64,000 bases of DNA from Peromyscus leucopus (Eukaryota; Chordata; Mammalia; Rodentia; Cricetidae), in NCBI RefSeq assembly GCF_004664715.2, contig NC_051084.1, positions 62,447,334 through 62,511,333 on the forward strand. Direction: 5' to 3'. Of the stretch, positions 31,631-43,539 are shown one piece after another. The first letter of the stretch is position 1, and the number at the start of each line of letters is the position of its first letter. The notes beneath the pieces were generated by a model. That model made no database searches, was not told where the DNA came from, and saw only the letters and a program-made list of their open reading frames with translations. The translations under genes were made by a program, and so were the position numbers.

Positions 31631-32714
31631 AAACCTTTTACAAATAATAATATAATAACATACTAACTGCATGTTAATTTTTTTCAAGAATGTTTAAAGA
31701 CAGCAAAAAACTAGAGACTAATCTCCAAATCAGAATTTCACTGGGTACTAGGTAACTTTACATGTTCTTTTTTTCAGTAATGCAAGTGTTTTCTTATGTG
31801 TGTACTTTGGACATGACTCCCTGAAGCCTTTGCAACTTTAATAACGCATGTCTGTCCTGTTTGCTGTGATTTGATTCATGTATTTCCCTTCCTGCTCTCC
31901 TCTGCATGCAGATGTACCCTATGCACAGATCTGGGGTCGTGATCCTGTGTGGCAAGACAAATTCACATCTCAGTCAAACTCAGCTTCTCAATCTGAGTTC
32001 CTTGTTTACAAACCTTTGTGGTCACATTGTTATGAGTGTGCAATCCATGCACGACTCTAGAGGAAACTAGGAGGTGTTTGAAAAGTAATCTATTCATTAC
32101 TTGTGCTCAGCTTTTACCTTTGTCTGTCAATGACAATGTAGGAGCTCTGATTTTGCCTGTTCTCTCAATTTTCTTGACAATATCCAAAACAGTAAGAGCT
32201 AATAAAACCAGATACAGATAGGCAGCTATTGATAGATGATGGTACTTTTGCTTCTTAGAGTATGCAACACACAACCCTTTTGTCTCATTCTCCCAAATTT
32301 GTATTAAAGTGTTCTCAATTTGATATACTGGAAATGTGGAAGAAAATAGTTGAGAAGAAATATTTATCTGTATACCCTAAAAAAAAAGAGTGCTATTAAA
32401 GCTATGCAATACTATTGTCACAAATATCTTGACCATTGCACTCATATACCTCTTTGCCTCCTTCAAGGTTCTCTTGAGCTCATTTATAACAACTGGGAAA
32501 GATCCAGTTGGGCAAGGTCAAACATTCTCTTTATATGCATCAGTTTTCTCTAAATGATGTTTTCCTTTTTCAGTTTTATTGTTTTATCTTCCTGACACAA
32601 TGAATCACATAATATTCCAAACCAAAGTTTCACCTCCTGCAGAGAGACTTGGGGTAGATTTCACTTTTTAAGTTCAGTTCATTGCTTTCTGGGTTACTAA
32701 TACCAATTTGTCTT
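31631..32714. other. Unique AT-rich non-coding DNA
   Basis: No gene or named repeat. Confidence 0.55.
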
Positions 32715-32742
32715 TCTTTCTTTCTCTCTTTCTTCTTTTCTT
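32715..32742 (+). repeat. (CTTT)n/pyrimidine tract
   Basis: Short run of TTTC/TCTT units on the plus strand. Confidence 0.85.
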
Positions 32743-33958
32743 GCTGAACAATGAGGGGAACAGTTAGAGCTTTAACACCCAAGACACAAATAAGAAACAC
32801 AGCTCAAAAGAACACTGTGTGGCTGTTAAATGGCCAGCTCCTTTCAGATCCTCCATAAGGATTAAGAACTAAATGATTCTTTTCACATATTGTTACTTAG
32901 ACACAAGGCAGAGAATCAACTTCATTCTTCTCCTTTGAACCAAAACTACAATCGTCCTGGGAAGGCCCCCACCATCCCTGAGTCAATTAAAGATCCTGTT
33001 ACTGGAGTTATTTTAAATGGGTGTGTATAAAGCACTTGGGGGCAGATCGTAGGCTATAATCCTTAGCTGACAGAGGGGAATATACTAGAGTCCCCCAGGA
33101 GCTCACCCATCTTGATTTTTATAAGACACATGAGAGCTGAAATGAACAAGCCAATTTGAATGAGATAAGAAAAGCCAAGCTCTCTCCTCCCTTCCCCCAA
33201 ATCCGCATCCACCTCCCTTAGTGCCCAGGCAATTTGACATGGGTGGTAGATTAACACACCCACACAATACACACAGGGACAGCACCCCCTTTATTGATAC
33301 CGAGTTCTCAGAATCAGCTGCTGCACAGTAGGCCAAAAGCCAGCTCAGAAAGAACCAAACTGCCCTCTTGACGTTGTCTTTATTTTAGGGCTCAACTGCA
33401 ACTCTGGGAGATGAAAGTTTCATAGCTTTAAAAATATTCTCAGAACCCAAAGATGGAGACTGATGAATGTCTTCTTTCACTTTGCTTTAGTTAAAGGCTT
33501 TTTTTTTGGGGGGGTAAACCATCTTCTTAGTATGTTGTATGATCTTCCTTTGTGTTTGTTTCTTCCAAATTGTGGCATTCATCAGAAGTTACTTGCAGAC
33601 CAAGAAAATGTCAAGGCTTTAAGAGAACACGATTCCCTCAAACCCAAATATAAAAGCAGAGACATTCGGGGCTTCCTATTTTCCATGTAATTTCTTTGCA
33701 TTATTTCTAATCTTTGCCACCCATGTGTCTTCTTTCTTCCAAATCTGTGAAGAATTGTGCAGGAGGAAGGAGACAGATGCCGACCTCAGCAGTCATTTTC
33801 TTTTCGAACCATGTGTTTGCTGTAGGAAGGGAGGAGTCTCTCTCTGTATTTCTGGTGTATGGAAAACATGGATGGCTGAAGCATACACATGACCTAGCGA
33901 AATTTTCTTGTCCATTTTTCTAACCTTTCATAAAAACATGGAGCTAGGAAACAATTCG
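32743..33958. other. Repeat-poor unique non-coding DNA
   Basis: No SINE or LINE is visible across about 1.2 kb. The section 32930-33280 has balanced composition with TCAATTAAAG, ATTTTAAATGGG and other AT-rich words in a GC-richer context, and might be conserved. A T9G7 run occurs near 33500. Open frames on both strands have no recognisable family. Confidence 0.45.
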
Positions 33959-34040
33959 AGGGCTAACGATATAGCTTTGCTTTGTAGCACTTGCCAAGAA
34001 GCACAGCCCTGGCTTCCATCCCCACCACCAAAAGAAGAAA
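33959..34040 (+). mobile_element. ID-type SINE
   Basis: GGGCTAACGATATAGCTTTGCTTTGTAGCACTTGCCAAG, AGCACAGCCCTGGCTTCCATCCCCACCACC and an A-rich AAAAGAAGAAA end follow the ID consensus (ggggatttagctcagtggtagagcgcttgcctagcaagc, aaggccctgggttcggtccccagc), a BC1/tRNA-Ala-derived SINE. Divergence is considerable. Confidence 0.75.
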
Positions 34041-35677
34041 ATGGTTACTGAGAGCTCAACTTATGGACTCATCCCATGGGTCGGTTTTTTTTCCTAAGGT
34101 CTCCTGTACTCTAACACACAGCATTGTGAGACAGACTCAGTCCCCAGGTGCAACCTTTATTTCCAGCACATCCCATCTCTAGATCCATGTCAAAATGAAT
34201 CAGGGCCAAAAGAGCACACATTGGGGTTGGTATTGAAGGATGTGGGGGAAAAAACCCAAAAAGTCAAGATATTATGTCCTATTTCTTATATAGCATGTAT
34301 TTTTATTCCTACTTTGATTGATTAAGCAAAGTGTTTTGAACTGATGGTGTTCAGGTTTGTGCTCAATGGCATTTAATTTGCTCACATTTCTCACTAATAG
34401 GTTTCTATGTTACTATTCAGCTTTTCTGTAAAAACAGAGAATGTATGTGACCCTTTGAGACAAATGACATGATACAGCTGAGCATCAATAAAAGCATATG
34501 AAGTTGCCAGTGCTGTAAGTTGTGAAAACATCTTATACTTATTTGATTTAAGTATTATTAAGGGGAAAATATTAAAAAATAGCTTATATCCAGGAATTAT
34601 CTTTGGAAGAAGCAAAGGTTAGGTTCTGGTCAGTGTATTGATGTGTTTGTTGTTTTTAAAACCCAGATTTCACGAAGGCAGGGATTTTCCCAAGAATTCA
34701 GGATCAATTTTTCACACATGACAAAATTCAAATCCAGAGACACAGCTGATAATCTGGAACCAATACACATAGTAAAGTCACATAAGTCTTTTCCAAACAT
34801 CATGCAAAGCGACCATAAAAATTTTCTCAGCCTTTGGTGTGTGTTTGTCGGGAGTGGCTTAACCCCTCTGCTTATGGAACTATTTTGTTCTGCCCATCTG
34901 CATTCACTCATACTATTGGAGCATACATCTCAACATTCCCAAGCCCTGTGATATCTCCTTCTACCATTCATTAGCATCTTAGAAGAACCTTTACTTTACC
35001 AGGATACTATTTTTTAAAACACACGTAGAAATTTTCTTTTTCTCACTTGCACATACACATAGAAAATATCTTAGTAGAAATAATTATTAGGTTTCTCATG
35101 GCTTTATAACCAAGTATAAATGGCCTTTGAGATAGAGAAAAGTCATTATTTCAAAATGCATTCATAACTGCATATTTGGTTTCAATTGTTTCATGGCAAA
35201 AACATTAAAATTTAAAATTTTTTTAGTTAATACAAAGCATGCTCAGGGTTATTTTTCATCATCTAGGTTTTGCAAAATAAATGATCAATAAGGAATTAAG
35301 CATATCTGTGTTTTTTTTTTACCAATAACTCTAAACATGTATTCCAGCTACTTATGTATACATTAATACATGCTTCTTTTAAGTAGCCATTCTTATAATA
35401 TGTGGAGTATCAATATGATTCAAAAAATGAGACAGAATTTTCTAGAAAGTGTTTATCACTTATTTTCAAGTATAAATTAACTAAGGTAGTTTTTATTATT
35501 TATGGTTTATGACGTCAGCTTCTTTTACATACTATAGTTTATATAATACACCAATGTGCTCTGAAGAATATCTTGACAAAATAAAATTTGTTTACTATTG
35601 CCTTATTTTCTCCTCTTCTTTGTTTACCCTTCAGCGCTGATGGGAAACTTGTGTAGCTTCTGTAGCTTTCAGTGTTT
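34041..35677. other. Unique AT-rich non-coding DNA
   Basis: No gene or named repeat in about 1.6 kb. From 35070 to 35540 the sequence is AT-rich and free of repeats, with many short A/T words and one palindromic TGACGTCA. Several 70-100 residue frames around 34400-34950 look random. Confidence 0.5.
35510..35517. promoter_or_regulatory. Palindromic CRE word TGACGTCA
   Basis: A perfect 8-bp cAMP-response element (CREB/ATF site) within repeat-free AT-rich DNA. Because the central CpG is strongly depleted in mammalian DNA, perfect palindromes are uncommon outside functional sites. A single site cannot establish function. Confidence 0.3.
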
Positions 35678-35897
35678 TTAAGAGACTTTTTTATTTTCTG
35701 TGTATGAGTGTTTCGCCTGCCTGTCTGTAAGTACACCATTTTCATGCCTCAGACCTCTAAAGTTAATATGGTGAAGAATCCACTGGAACTGCAGTTAGGG
35801 ATGGTTGTGAGCCACCATGTGGGTGCTAGGAATTGAACCCATGTTCTCTGTAGGAGTGACCACTATTCTTAAGCACTGAACCATCTCTCCATCCCCA
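35678..35897 (-). mobile_element. B2 SINE
   Basis: Reverse orientation: AGACTTTTTTATTTTCTGTGTATGAGTGTTTCGCCTGCC, GGAACTGCAGTTAGGGATGGTTGTGAGCCACCATGTGGGTGCTAGGAATTGAACCC, GTAGGAGTGACCACTATTCTTAAGCACTGAACCATCTCTCCATCCCC. Full length with good retention of the tRNA-like head. Confidence 0.93.
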
Positions 35898-36681
35898 ATA
35901 TTTCCCCATATTTAAAATCCCCTGATTTTTTTTTGATACCCTATAGCACAAAGTAGGATATCACACCTTCCCAGCTGTGACCTTACCTTGTGAATATTGT
36001 TAAAGTCGAGTGGAGCACCATATACCTAAAAGGTTAAATGAGTCTTTTGAATGGTTTCTCTTTTGGTAAATTGAATATTGTAACAAACAACAACAAGAAG
36101 AAACAAAGTGGGAAATTTCAGCTTGTTATACGTTTTCCTCAATTTCTAATTCCATTGACTTAGCTTCAGTGCATAGGATGATCCTCCCACCCATGACAGT
36201 CAATCATACCACATCAAGCTGTGGGGATTGAATATGGTGAGGAAAATACTATAAATTGTAAATCTAAGATGATGTCTAGTTTATGAGAATTTTGCCTGAA
36301 GACACATTTTCATTCCCCAAAGCCTCTTTGCCAAACATTCATTATAGAACCTGATTCCTCCTGCAAACTTAGTTAATACTCCTGGATATCTTTTGCATAC
36401 AGAGCAGGACACATGCTGCTGAAATTGATGTGTCTGTCCAGCAAGCACAGAGTGAGTGACATCTATTATGAACAAGACAGACAGCTGAGCAACGTGCCCG
36501 TCTATGCAAGATTGAGCTACAATGCCCGTCATTTGAGCCTCCCTGAGTATTCTGTATCTCAGACCATCTCCTTCCTATCTCCGGTTGGATAGTTAACACA
36601 TTGGAAGAGTTTCTCCTCTATGCATTCCAGTTTTGAAATACTTAGGAAACGTTTTATTTCTTCATCTCAGGTTCTTTCAAG
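35898..36681. other. Unique non-coding DNA
   Basis: No named repeat. Two overlapping minus-strand frames of 83 and 76 residues at 36281-36599 do not resemble a known protein. Confidence 0.5.
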
Positions 36682-36903
36682 TCAGTGTTTATTTAATTCA
36701 TATTTCTGAAGCTTTCTTCGTGTTTTCACTTGGAAGTCAACATTCTTGGTCTCCTGCTCCTGTCTCAGCATGTTTGGGTTGATGCTCTCACTCTGCCTTG
36801 CTTTCTTTAAAGCCCTAGCCAAGCTACTGGGCATGCTTTGTTTCTTCACGTTCTGGAAGCATCTCTCCTGATACACAACCTGAACCCCATAGTTAAAAGA
36901 CAT
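36682..36903 (-). other. 73-residue open frame, possible pseudogene fragment
   Basis: Starting at ATG 36903 on the minus strand, with an in-frame stop just upstream, this frame encodes a short Lys/Arg/Gln/Glu-rich, apparently helical protein (SLARALKKARQSE, then QEQETKNVDFQVKTRR). Its amino-acid composition looks more coding-like than the other random frames here. An AATAAA lies shortly beyond the stop at about 36656-36661, but no poly-A tract follows. I do not recognise the family. It could be a degraded processed pseudogene, a chance frame, or a short exon. Confidence 0.2.
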
Positions 36904-36934
36904 CCTTGAGAGTTAAGAAAGGTCCAGACATTTT

Positions 36935-36993
36935 TATCATACGTGAGGCACTAGGTTTGATCTCAAGCAATGGACAAAAAAAAAAAAAAAAAT
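36935..36993 (+). mobile_element. Truncated ID-type SINE tail
   Basis: TACGTGAGGCACTAGGTTTGATCTCAAGCAATGG followed by about 18 A matches the 3' half of ID-type SINEs (gccctgggttcgatccccagcaa then poly-A). The 5' half is missing. Confidence 0.6.
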
Positions 36994-37077
36994 GGTTTGT
37001 TCCTTCTTTATTCCCAGCTCTGTATATTGACATGGCCAGATTTTTTTTACCTCTACATCATTGCATGTTGCAACAAA

Positions 37078-37122
<45 letters not shown>
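37078..37122 (+). repeat. (CA)n microsatellite
   Basis: About 21 perfect CA units. Confidence 0.97.
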
Positions 37123-37123
<1 letters not shown>

Positions 37124-37554
37124 TCTGATCTACTGATTTCAAGCAAATTGTTTTACAGCCGAATTATTAACTAATGGAGGGATATGAAGAGCTCCCAAGA
37201 CTTTTTTGAAAAAAAATTGTGACTCGGGTCATATTATTCTGATTCTTTCACAGGTTTTATTTTTGTCTATTATAGTGAAACTTTGAATATAACAGTTCTG
37301 TGATTCAAACAGCTGCCCATCACTCCCATATGCCATTTCTCAATATATTTTGTTTTGTTCCTTGGGGAACCAGTACATGCTGCCACCTCCTTGGTGTTTT
37401 TTCCCTTTCTCTTTGTATATGTCTATTCTCTATGGCCATAACACGCTAAACACATCTGCTCTTGTCAACCTGATTCCTTGGCTACATGAGATTAAATATA
37501 TTGAAGGGCCCACACTGTGCATTCCACAAAGGATCTCTAAAACGTTCACCAGAG
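37123..37554. other. Unique non-coding DNA
   Basis: No gene or repeat recognised. Confidence 0.5.
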
Positions 37555-38098
37555 GCTACTAAAACATCACCCCCTCCAAGACTCAAGCAACAGAAAGAAT
37601 GGAAAAGCTGGAATATCAGAACAGGGACCATGAAATGCCATCTTCTGGGCCAGACATGGCCATTGGAATTAAGAACACACAGCAGTCATGGATGCCTCCA
37701 TTAAGCCTGCACTAGAATGGTCTGTAGACAGTCAGGCATGAGTGGAGGGGTGGCTCAGGGGGCTCTGCTCCTCGCTGGTGGACTATTTGCTACTGATAGA
37801 TTCAGAGAGAAAGAGTGATTGCCTTCAGTTGGGTACTCCCTGGTGACCCCACCAGGCTTGTATAGGTCCAATCCAATGCTCACACAAGTGGTCTTGGTTA
37901 AACTAAATGGGTCACAAAACAAAACCCAAAGTTATGTGTTTAGGGAAGGAACCAGTAAAGACGTGGTCAATTGTTAGGGTTGAGATTAGGAAGACAGTTA
38001 TCAGAATATATATATTAGGAAGACAGTTATCAGAATATATATATGTATATATTATACATGTATGAAATTGTCAAAGAGCTGACTTAGTCAATAAAAAG
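37555..38098 (+). mobile_element. Lx-type L1 3' UTR
   Basis: Plus orientation rodent L1 3' UTR. ACCCCCTCCAAGACTCAAGCAACAG, GAACAGGGACCATGAAATGCCATCTTCTGGGCCAGACATGGCCATTG, AACACACAGCAG, TCCTCGCTGGTGGACTATTTGC and CTCCCTGGTGACCCCACCAGG are landmarks. It ends with the characteristic ATTATACATGTATGAAATTGTCAAAGA tail. It has no coding part. A perfect 29-bp tandem duplication occurs near its end. Confidence 0.85.
37985..38042 (+). repeat. Perfect 29-bp tandem duplication
   Basis: The unit beginning ATTAGGAAGACAGTTATC and ending in AATATATAT occurs at 37985-38013 and again at 38014-38042 without a mismatch. It lies within the L1 3' UTR. Perfect identity implies that the duplication is far more recent than the L1 insertion. 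Confidence 0.97.
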
Positions 38099-39144
<1,046 letters not shown>

Positions 39145-39254
39145 ATGTCTTAATTTTGTGTTCACGATAAATCAAACCTAACCTGCTGAATGCTAAACAA
39201 GTTCTTACTACTGAGACATACCCCAAGTCCCAGAGATTTCTTTTCCTAATAAAA

Positions 39255-39472
39255 ATGATCTGGAGACCTGGCTCAGTGGTTAAGAGCACTGATTGCTCTT
39301 CAATTTCTAACATCCACATGGCATATTGCAACCATCAGTGACTCCTATTCTAGCAGATCTGACACCCTCTTCTGGCTTCCCTGGGCACCAGTCACACACA
39401 TGGTACAGAGGCATAAATTCAGCCCAAATACCCAGACACATAAAATTAAATTAAATTTAAATTTTAAAAAAT
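39255..39472 (+). mobile_element. B2 SINE
   Basis: Plus orientation: CTGGAGACCTGGCTCAGTGGTTAAGAGCACTGATTGCTCTTC, CCACATGGCATATTGCAACCATC, GATCTGACACCCTCTTCTGGC, then an AAATTAAATTAAATTTAAATT tail. The tRNA-like head with its A-box is well conserved. Confidence 0.92.
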
Positions 39473-39488
39473 TGAGAAGAATTCCTGA

Positions 39489-39592
39489 TTAAACACAGTG
39501 GCCTACAGCTTGTGAGAGATTGAGACAGAAGAGCTAGTGCTCAGTGTCATCCCAGCTTTATAGTGAGAACTTGTCCTATTAAAGAAAACAAA
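39489..39592 (+). mobile_element. Old B1-type SINE remnant
   Basis: GATTAAACACAGTGGCCTACAGC, GAGAGATTGAGACAGAAGAG, GTCATCCCAGCTTTATAGTGAG and CTTGTCCTATT loosely follow proto-B1. It directly follows a B2 element, a common arrangement in rodent DNA. Confidence 0.5.
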
Positions 39593-40109
39593 CTAAAAAG
39601 AATTTCTAAATGTTTTTTAACCACAATTTTTAAAAAAAAAATGCAACAATGAGAAAATACCTTACCAGATAAGTATTCCAGTATACTCCATGCTTTTTTG
39701 AGGAGAAAAGTTTTGTTAATTTCACATCTTCTTCCATGAATGTATGTCACATGGAAGAGCTATGAGAAGTCACCAGGGATAGCAGAAAATGATTTGAGAA
39801 TCTTTCAAAACAAACACCAAATGTAAAAGATATGCTTGCTACCTTCAAGTATCTCCCTGTTTGATGGTAGATGCATACAATTGGAAACATTAAGTACAAT
39901 ATGTCATCTACCAATAGAAATATTATACAGTCTTAGTAGTCTCTTTTTCTACATTTTGCCTCTTCAGATCCATACATGCACATGCTGTGCAATGTTCACT
40001 CCCATGAGGACAGTCACATAGATATCTCAGGAACAAGCTATTCAAAGTCAATTATTGCCGTTCACCCTGAATCTGATCATTTCTTACTTTGTTGAATCTT
40101 TAGTTTGGC
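39593..40109. other. Unique non-coding DNA
   Basis: No gene recognised. Its last part may already belong to the L2 relic that follows. Confidence 0.5.
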
Positions 40110-40830
40110 TGAGCCAAGTATCTGGGTCATCCTTGACTCCTCCCCCATCTTCTAGTTGTTAAATGTTGCTTACAATTACGCCATCTCCCTATTATTTCAA
40201 TAATTGCTTTTATTAATAGTGCCATTTATAAACCCATACTTCAAACTCATTTATAATGTCTTGCTTGAAGTAGTTCAATGAGTCACTGGCCAGTCCCCCT
40301 GGCTCCATAATGCTATTCACACTCTGGACACTGCTGCTACAGTTATCATTCCGGAAAGGAGAGTAAATCAGATCGCTGCATGATGAATTTATTAGTATTT
40401 TCTCTTCAAGGTAGTATTATCCAGAGTCATTCTACCCTGGACTCTTTCTACCAACTTCATCTCATCTTTCATAATTTTGTCATAAATCATAGTTTATTGC
40501 TGGGTCTAAATCTTTATTCCTCCCTTCTCCCCTCATCAAAATTAAATGCCATTTTCTCCTTCTGCCACTGACTAGATTCTCTCCCTTCTTTAAGACCCCA
40601 CTTACAAATATTTCCTGGATAAAGTTATCTCTCTACATTCTGGGCAAAAATTCCAGTTACCTGTTTCTACAATACTCTAAGATCATGTGGGTTGCAAATT
40701 TTACTGTACTGCATCATTCATGACCAACTAAGTGTTCCATGTCCTAATTATAGAGTAACGATCCTCCGAGGGTGGCTTTCATCTGTGTATACTCAGGGTT
40801 GTAAAGAATAAATTGCTGACACAGAATATA
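40110..40830 (+). mobile_element. Long L2 LINE relic
   Basis: Successive L2 landmarks in plus orientation over about 700 bp: CTGGGTCATCCTTGACTCCTCCCCCATC, GCCATCTCCCTATTATTTC, CAGTCCCCCTGGCTCC, CTGCTGCTACAGTTATCATTCCGGAAAGGAGAGTAAATCAGATC, GCTGGGTCTAAATC, CATCAAAATTAAATGCCATTTTCTCCTTCTGCC, TTTAAGACCCCACTTACAAATATTTCCTGG, and CATGTCCTAATTATAGAGTAACGATCC. This corresponds to the ORF2 end plus 3' UTR. Reading frames are destroyed. Its length is unusual for L2 in a rodent, where neutral decay is fast. Confidence 0.65.
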
Positions 40831-41506
40831 ATAGTTACTGCTTAGCATTATATTCAGGAAGAGTAGGTCCTTCTTGCAGGCAGTAAGGCATAACAGTAAA
40901 TATGACCCAAACTATGTTGAGAAAGATAATCTGATTTTAAATGTGTATTTTTCCATACATTATTTGTCAATAATTTAAATGAAATTGACTAGGTTTGGGC
41001 TAACTAAGCATTCTCAAAACCTATTTAATTTATCACAATAAACCCAAAACAGTTCTTTAGAATGATTGAAAACCCCAACAACACCAAAATCAAATGTATG
41101 GCCTTTAGTACGTACGTTTATTATTACCAACCGTTTGACTGCCAGAAACATCATAAAGCTCTTATTTTATCTATCTGCATCCTGTGACCATAAATATATT
41201 TTACATTATGAAAATAATTTCCTTCATTCTTATATTACATCCTCAAAAAATTGACCCACCTCCCTTACCACCCTCTTTTCTTAGAGTATTCTTCCTGTAT
41301 ATGTCCTCACTCTTCTTCTCCTTCAAAACTTTGTGGAAATATCAACCTGTTAGAAGGCCACAAGGTTTTGTCTGACATTTCTTCATGTACTCCACTAACT
41401 TACTAATTATATAATTATTATATAATAACTCATAATTATATCTAAATTGTTCCATATATTTACATTTATAAGTTATAATATATAGTATGTAATATATATT
41501 ACATGT
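40831..41506. other. Unique AT-rich non-coding DNA
   Basis: No gene. A very AT-rich patch with ATAATTATTATATAATAAC-like sequence occupies 41396-41505. Confidence 0.55.
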
Positions 41507-41526
41507 TATCTATCTATCTATCTATC

Positions 41527-41559
<33 letters not shown>
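41507..41559 (+). repeat. (TATC)n-(TA)n-(TG)n compound microsatellite
   Basis: About five TATC units, a few TA units, and about thirteen TG units in direct succession. Confidence 0.95.
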
Positions 41560-41579
41560 ATTCTTCTTTATCCTTCACC

Positions 41580-41705
41580 TCTTTATTGGAATATAGCTTT
41601 CAGGAGGACACAGGGATTTTTTCTGTCATGCACTGTATTTCTCCATTTGGTTTATGTGTCCAGCATTCAGTAAATATTCAAATACTTCCTAAATGAGGGA
41701 GTGAA
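41580..41705 (+). mobile_element. L2 3' tail
   Basis: CAGGAGGACACAGGGATTTTTTCTGTCATGCACTGTATTTCTCC and CCAGCATTCAGTAAATATTCAAATACTTCCTAAATGAGGGAG follow the L2 3' UTR (agggcagggactttgtctgttttgttcactgctgtatccccagc, agtaggcactcaataaatatttgttgaatgaa). Confidence 0.7.
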
Positions 41706-41999
41706 CGCTCCAGAATCTGCACTGACATCTCTCTCGATCACTGTGTGGCGATGGGAAGCAGTGAAGACTGTATTCCTGAAATGTCTTTTTTTCACTCCCT
41801 GAGCCTTGCCACCTTTCCTCCACATTCTGCACGTATTCCCTAAGTCGTGTCTGTAACCATTCAATTCCCCTTCTAAGGAAGTAGATCCCTTAGTGGCTGA
41901 AACGTGGTAAATTTCCAAGCAGACTCAGACATCTGGAATAACAGGATTTGAGAAGCAAAAATAGAATGAAGGATCTTTGGGGCCTGCACAGGATGTCAT

Positions 42000-42245
42000 T
42001 TTCCTAATGGCCAAGGTCCTTCTTTCCAAAGCCCATATGGATTGATTCACCTAATGGTGGACACACCAAGCACTTTGTGATTGATACAGAGTGATGTCAT
42101 CTCCTCATTCACATTCTCCCTCATTTTTGGGACCTGCCTTGCTGGTTCCTGTCTCCCTGTCTCCAGCGCATGCCCGGATAGCTGCCGATTTCATCAATAA
42201 ACATTTTAGAAACACACCAATTAAATGTTTCGATCCACACTGACA
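42000..42245. promoter_or_regulatory. Candidate conserved element (42.0-42.2 kb)
   Basis: Repeat-free and moderately GC-rich, with a forkhead-type ATAAACA at 42197-42203, CCAATTAAATG near 42219, GGATTGATTCACC near 42040 and GCATGCCCGG near 42170. It has no open frame of interest. The look is that of a conserved non-coding element. Evidence is motif density and repeat absence only. Confidence 0.3.
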
Positions 42246-42469
42246 AAACTGAAATATCTTTCTTTTTAATTTTAAACAGTGTCACTGGCTTTCACACCAG
42301 CATAGAAGCAAAAGCTCGAGGGATAGTGTGCTCAGAAGGAGTGGGGGGGGGTCTTATCCCCAGCTATCTATTTTTGAGTTTCCTAATCTTACAAAACCGC
42401 AAAGTGTTTCACTTTGGGGAAAATTTACCATGAAGAAATGGAGGGGAATGAGAGCTCTAGATAGATTGC

Positions 42470-42830
42470 CTCTTCTTGTGTGAGAAATCACCCGGCGTGT
42501 TGCTGATTATGGCCATGTTTTCTTTGCAACAAAAGGGAAAAGCAGCAGGGCAAGGGTATTTTTGTCATGAGCTTTTGACTGAAAAGCTCACTTCTCAGTA
42601 TCCATCATGGCGTGCTGATAACTTTGAAGACCTCTGTACCAAAGGGTAATTAAGGGTGGGAAAGAGAGAGCTGAAACAGTGCCAGGGCTTTCACACAGTG
42701 TCTGTGGGCGCCTTTGTGAACTGCAGATAAAGACATGTTTCCCAATATTTCCAGGAACCTAGTACTATCGTCAGTATAAATTCTGGGAACTTAGGCTAAC
42801 AGCAACAAAGGAGAATGCATGTGTTTCAAA
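42470..42830. promoter_or_regulatory. Candidate conserved enhancer element (42.5-42.8 kb)
   Basis: Dense, non-repetitive sequence with paired SOX-like words (GCAACAAAAGG at 42526-42536 and GCAACAAAGGAG near 42804), homeodomain TAATTA at 42647-42652 inside GGGTAATTAAGGG, GATA-like AGATAAAG near 42726 and CATTGT-free AT-words. The inverted pair GAGCTTTTGACTGAAAAGCTC (perfect 8-bp arms, 5-bp loop) sits near 42570-42590. No protein frame. I consider it one of the better regulatory candidates. Confidence 0.35.
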
Positions 42831-43539
42831 GGTAAGAAAAGTATGCCCTCTTCAAAATTATTAGGTTTGAAGGAGGTGAATTGAGATATCTGAATGTCTA
42901 GAAACAATGATCTGCCTTTCCAAGAACTTTAGGCGGATGTAAGCAGGTCCTGTAACAATTACCGGGTTACTGTGTACACTGTAATGCATAGGTTCCCGTA
43001 TGATTCTGCCCTGGCTTGTAAACTGCCTGTCAGTTGTTGGCTGTGTGGGATCGTCTCCTTTCCTCTATTCCATCACGAACTCAGCAGCACCACAGTCTTC
43101 CCTTGCCCTGTGCCTCTCATCCACGGAAAGCAGAGCCTTGCATAGTGTGCAGTCAAAAATGCCCATTGAATGAACTTCTTGTCTATGTTGATCCTATTAA
43201 CCAGATAATTGCCTAATCTCCACTTGGCTTTGTGCTCTATAGACACAACCTAACAGGTGAAGTGAATAAAAGCGCTTTCCCAGCAAACGCTCTCATGAAT
43301 AGGCTCTTTGGAGTGAGCGAGAATGTGATCGGCTGTACCTCAGGAAGACAATGTTCATCTCACACCAGTGAGCAGATTAAACCCAGGGCAAAGTTGACCC
43401 AAAAGATCAGACTTAGTATCAACACAAACAAACCCTTATAGAAATCCAAGGAGGCTGCACATCCAGCCTATAGATATCGCCACTTTTCTCTCTGAGCAAA
43501 CATTTAAAGCAGACATTCCAATCACCGTCAACACTGTTT

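Noticed and set aside
43115..43180. L2/MIR tail inside the repeat-free block
   Set aside because: GCCCATTGAATGAAC alone is not enough to distinguish an L2 tail from chance.
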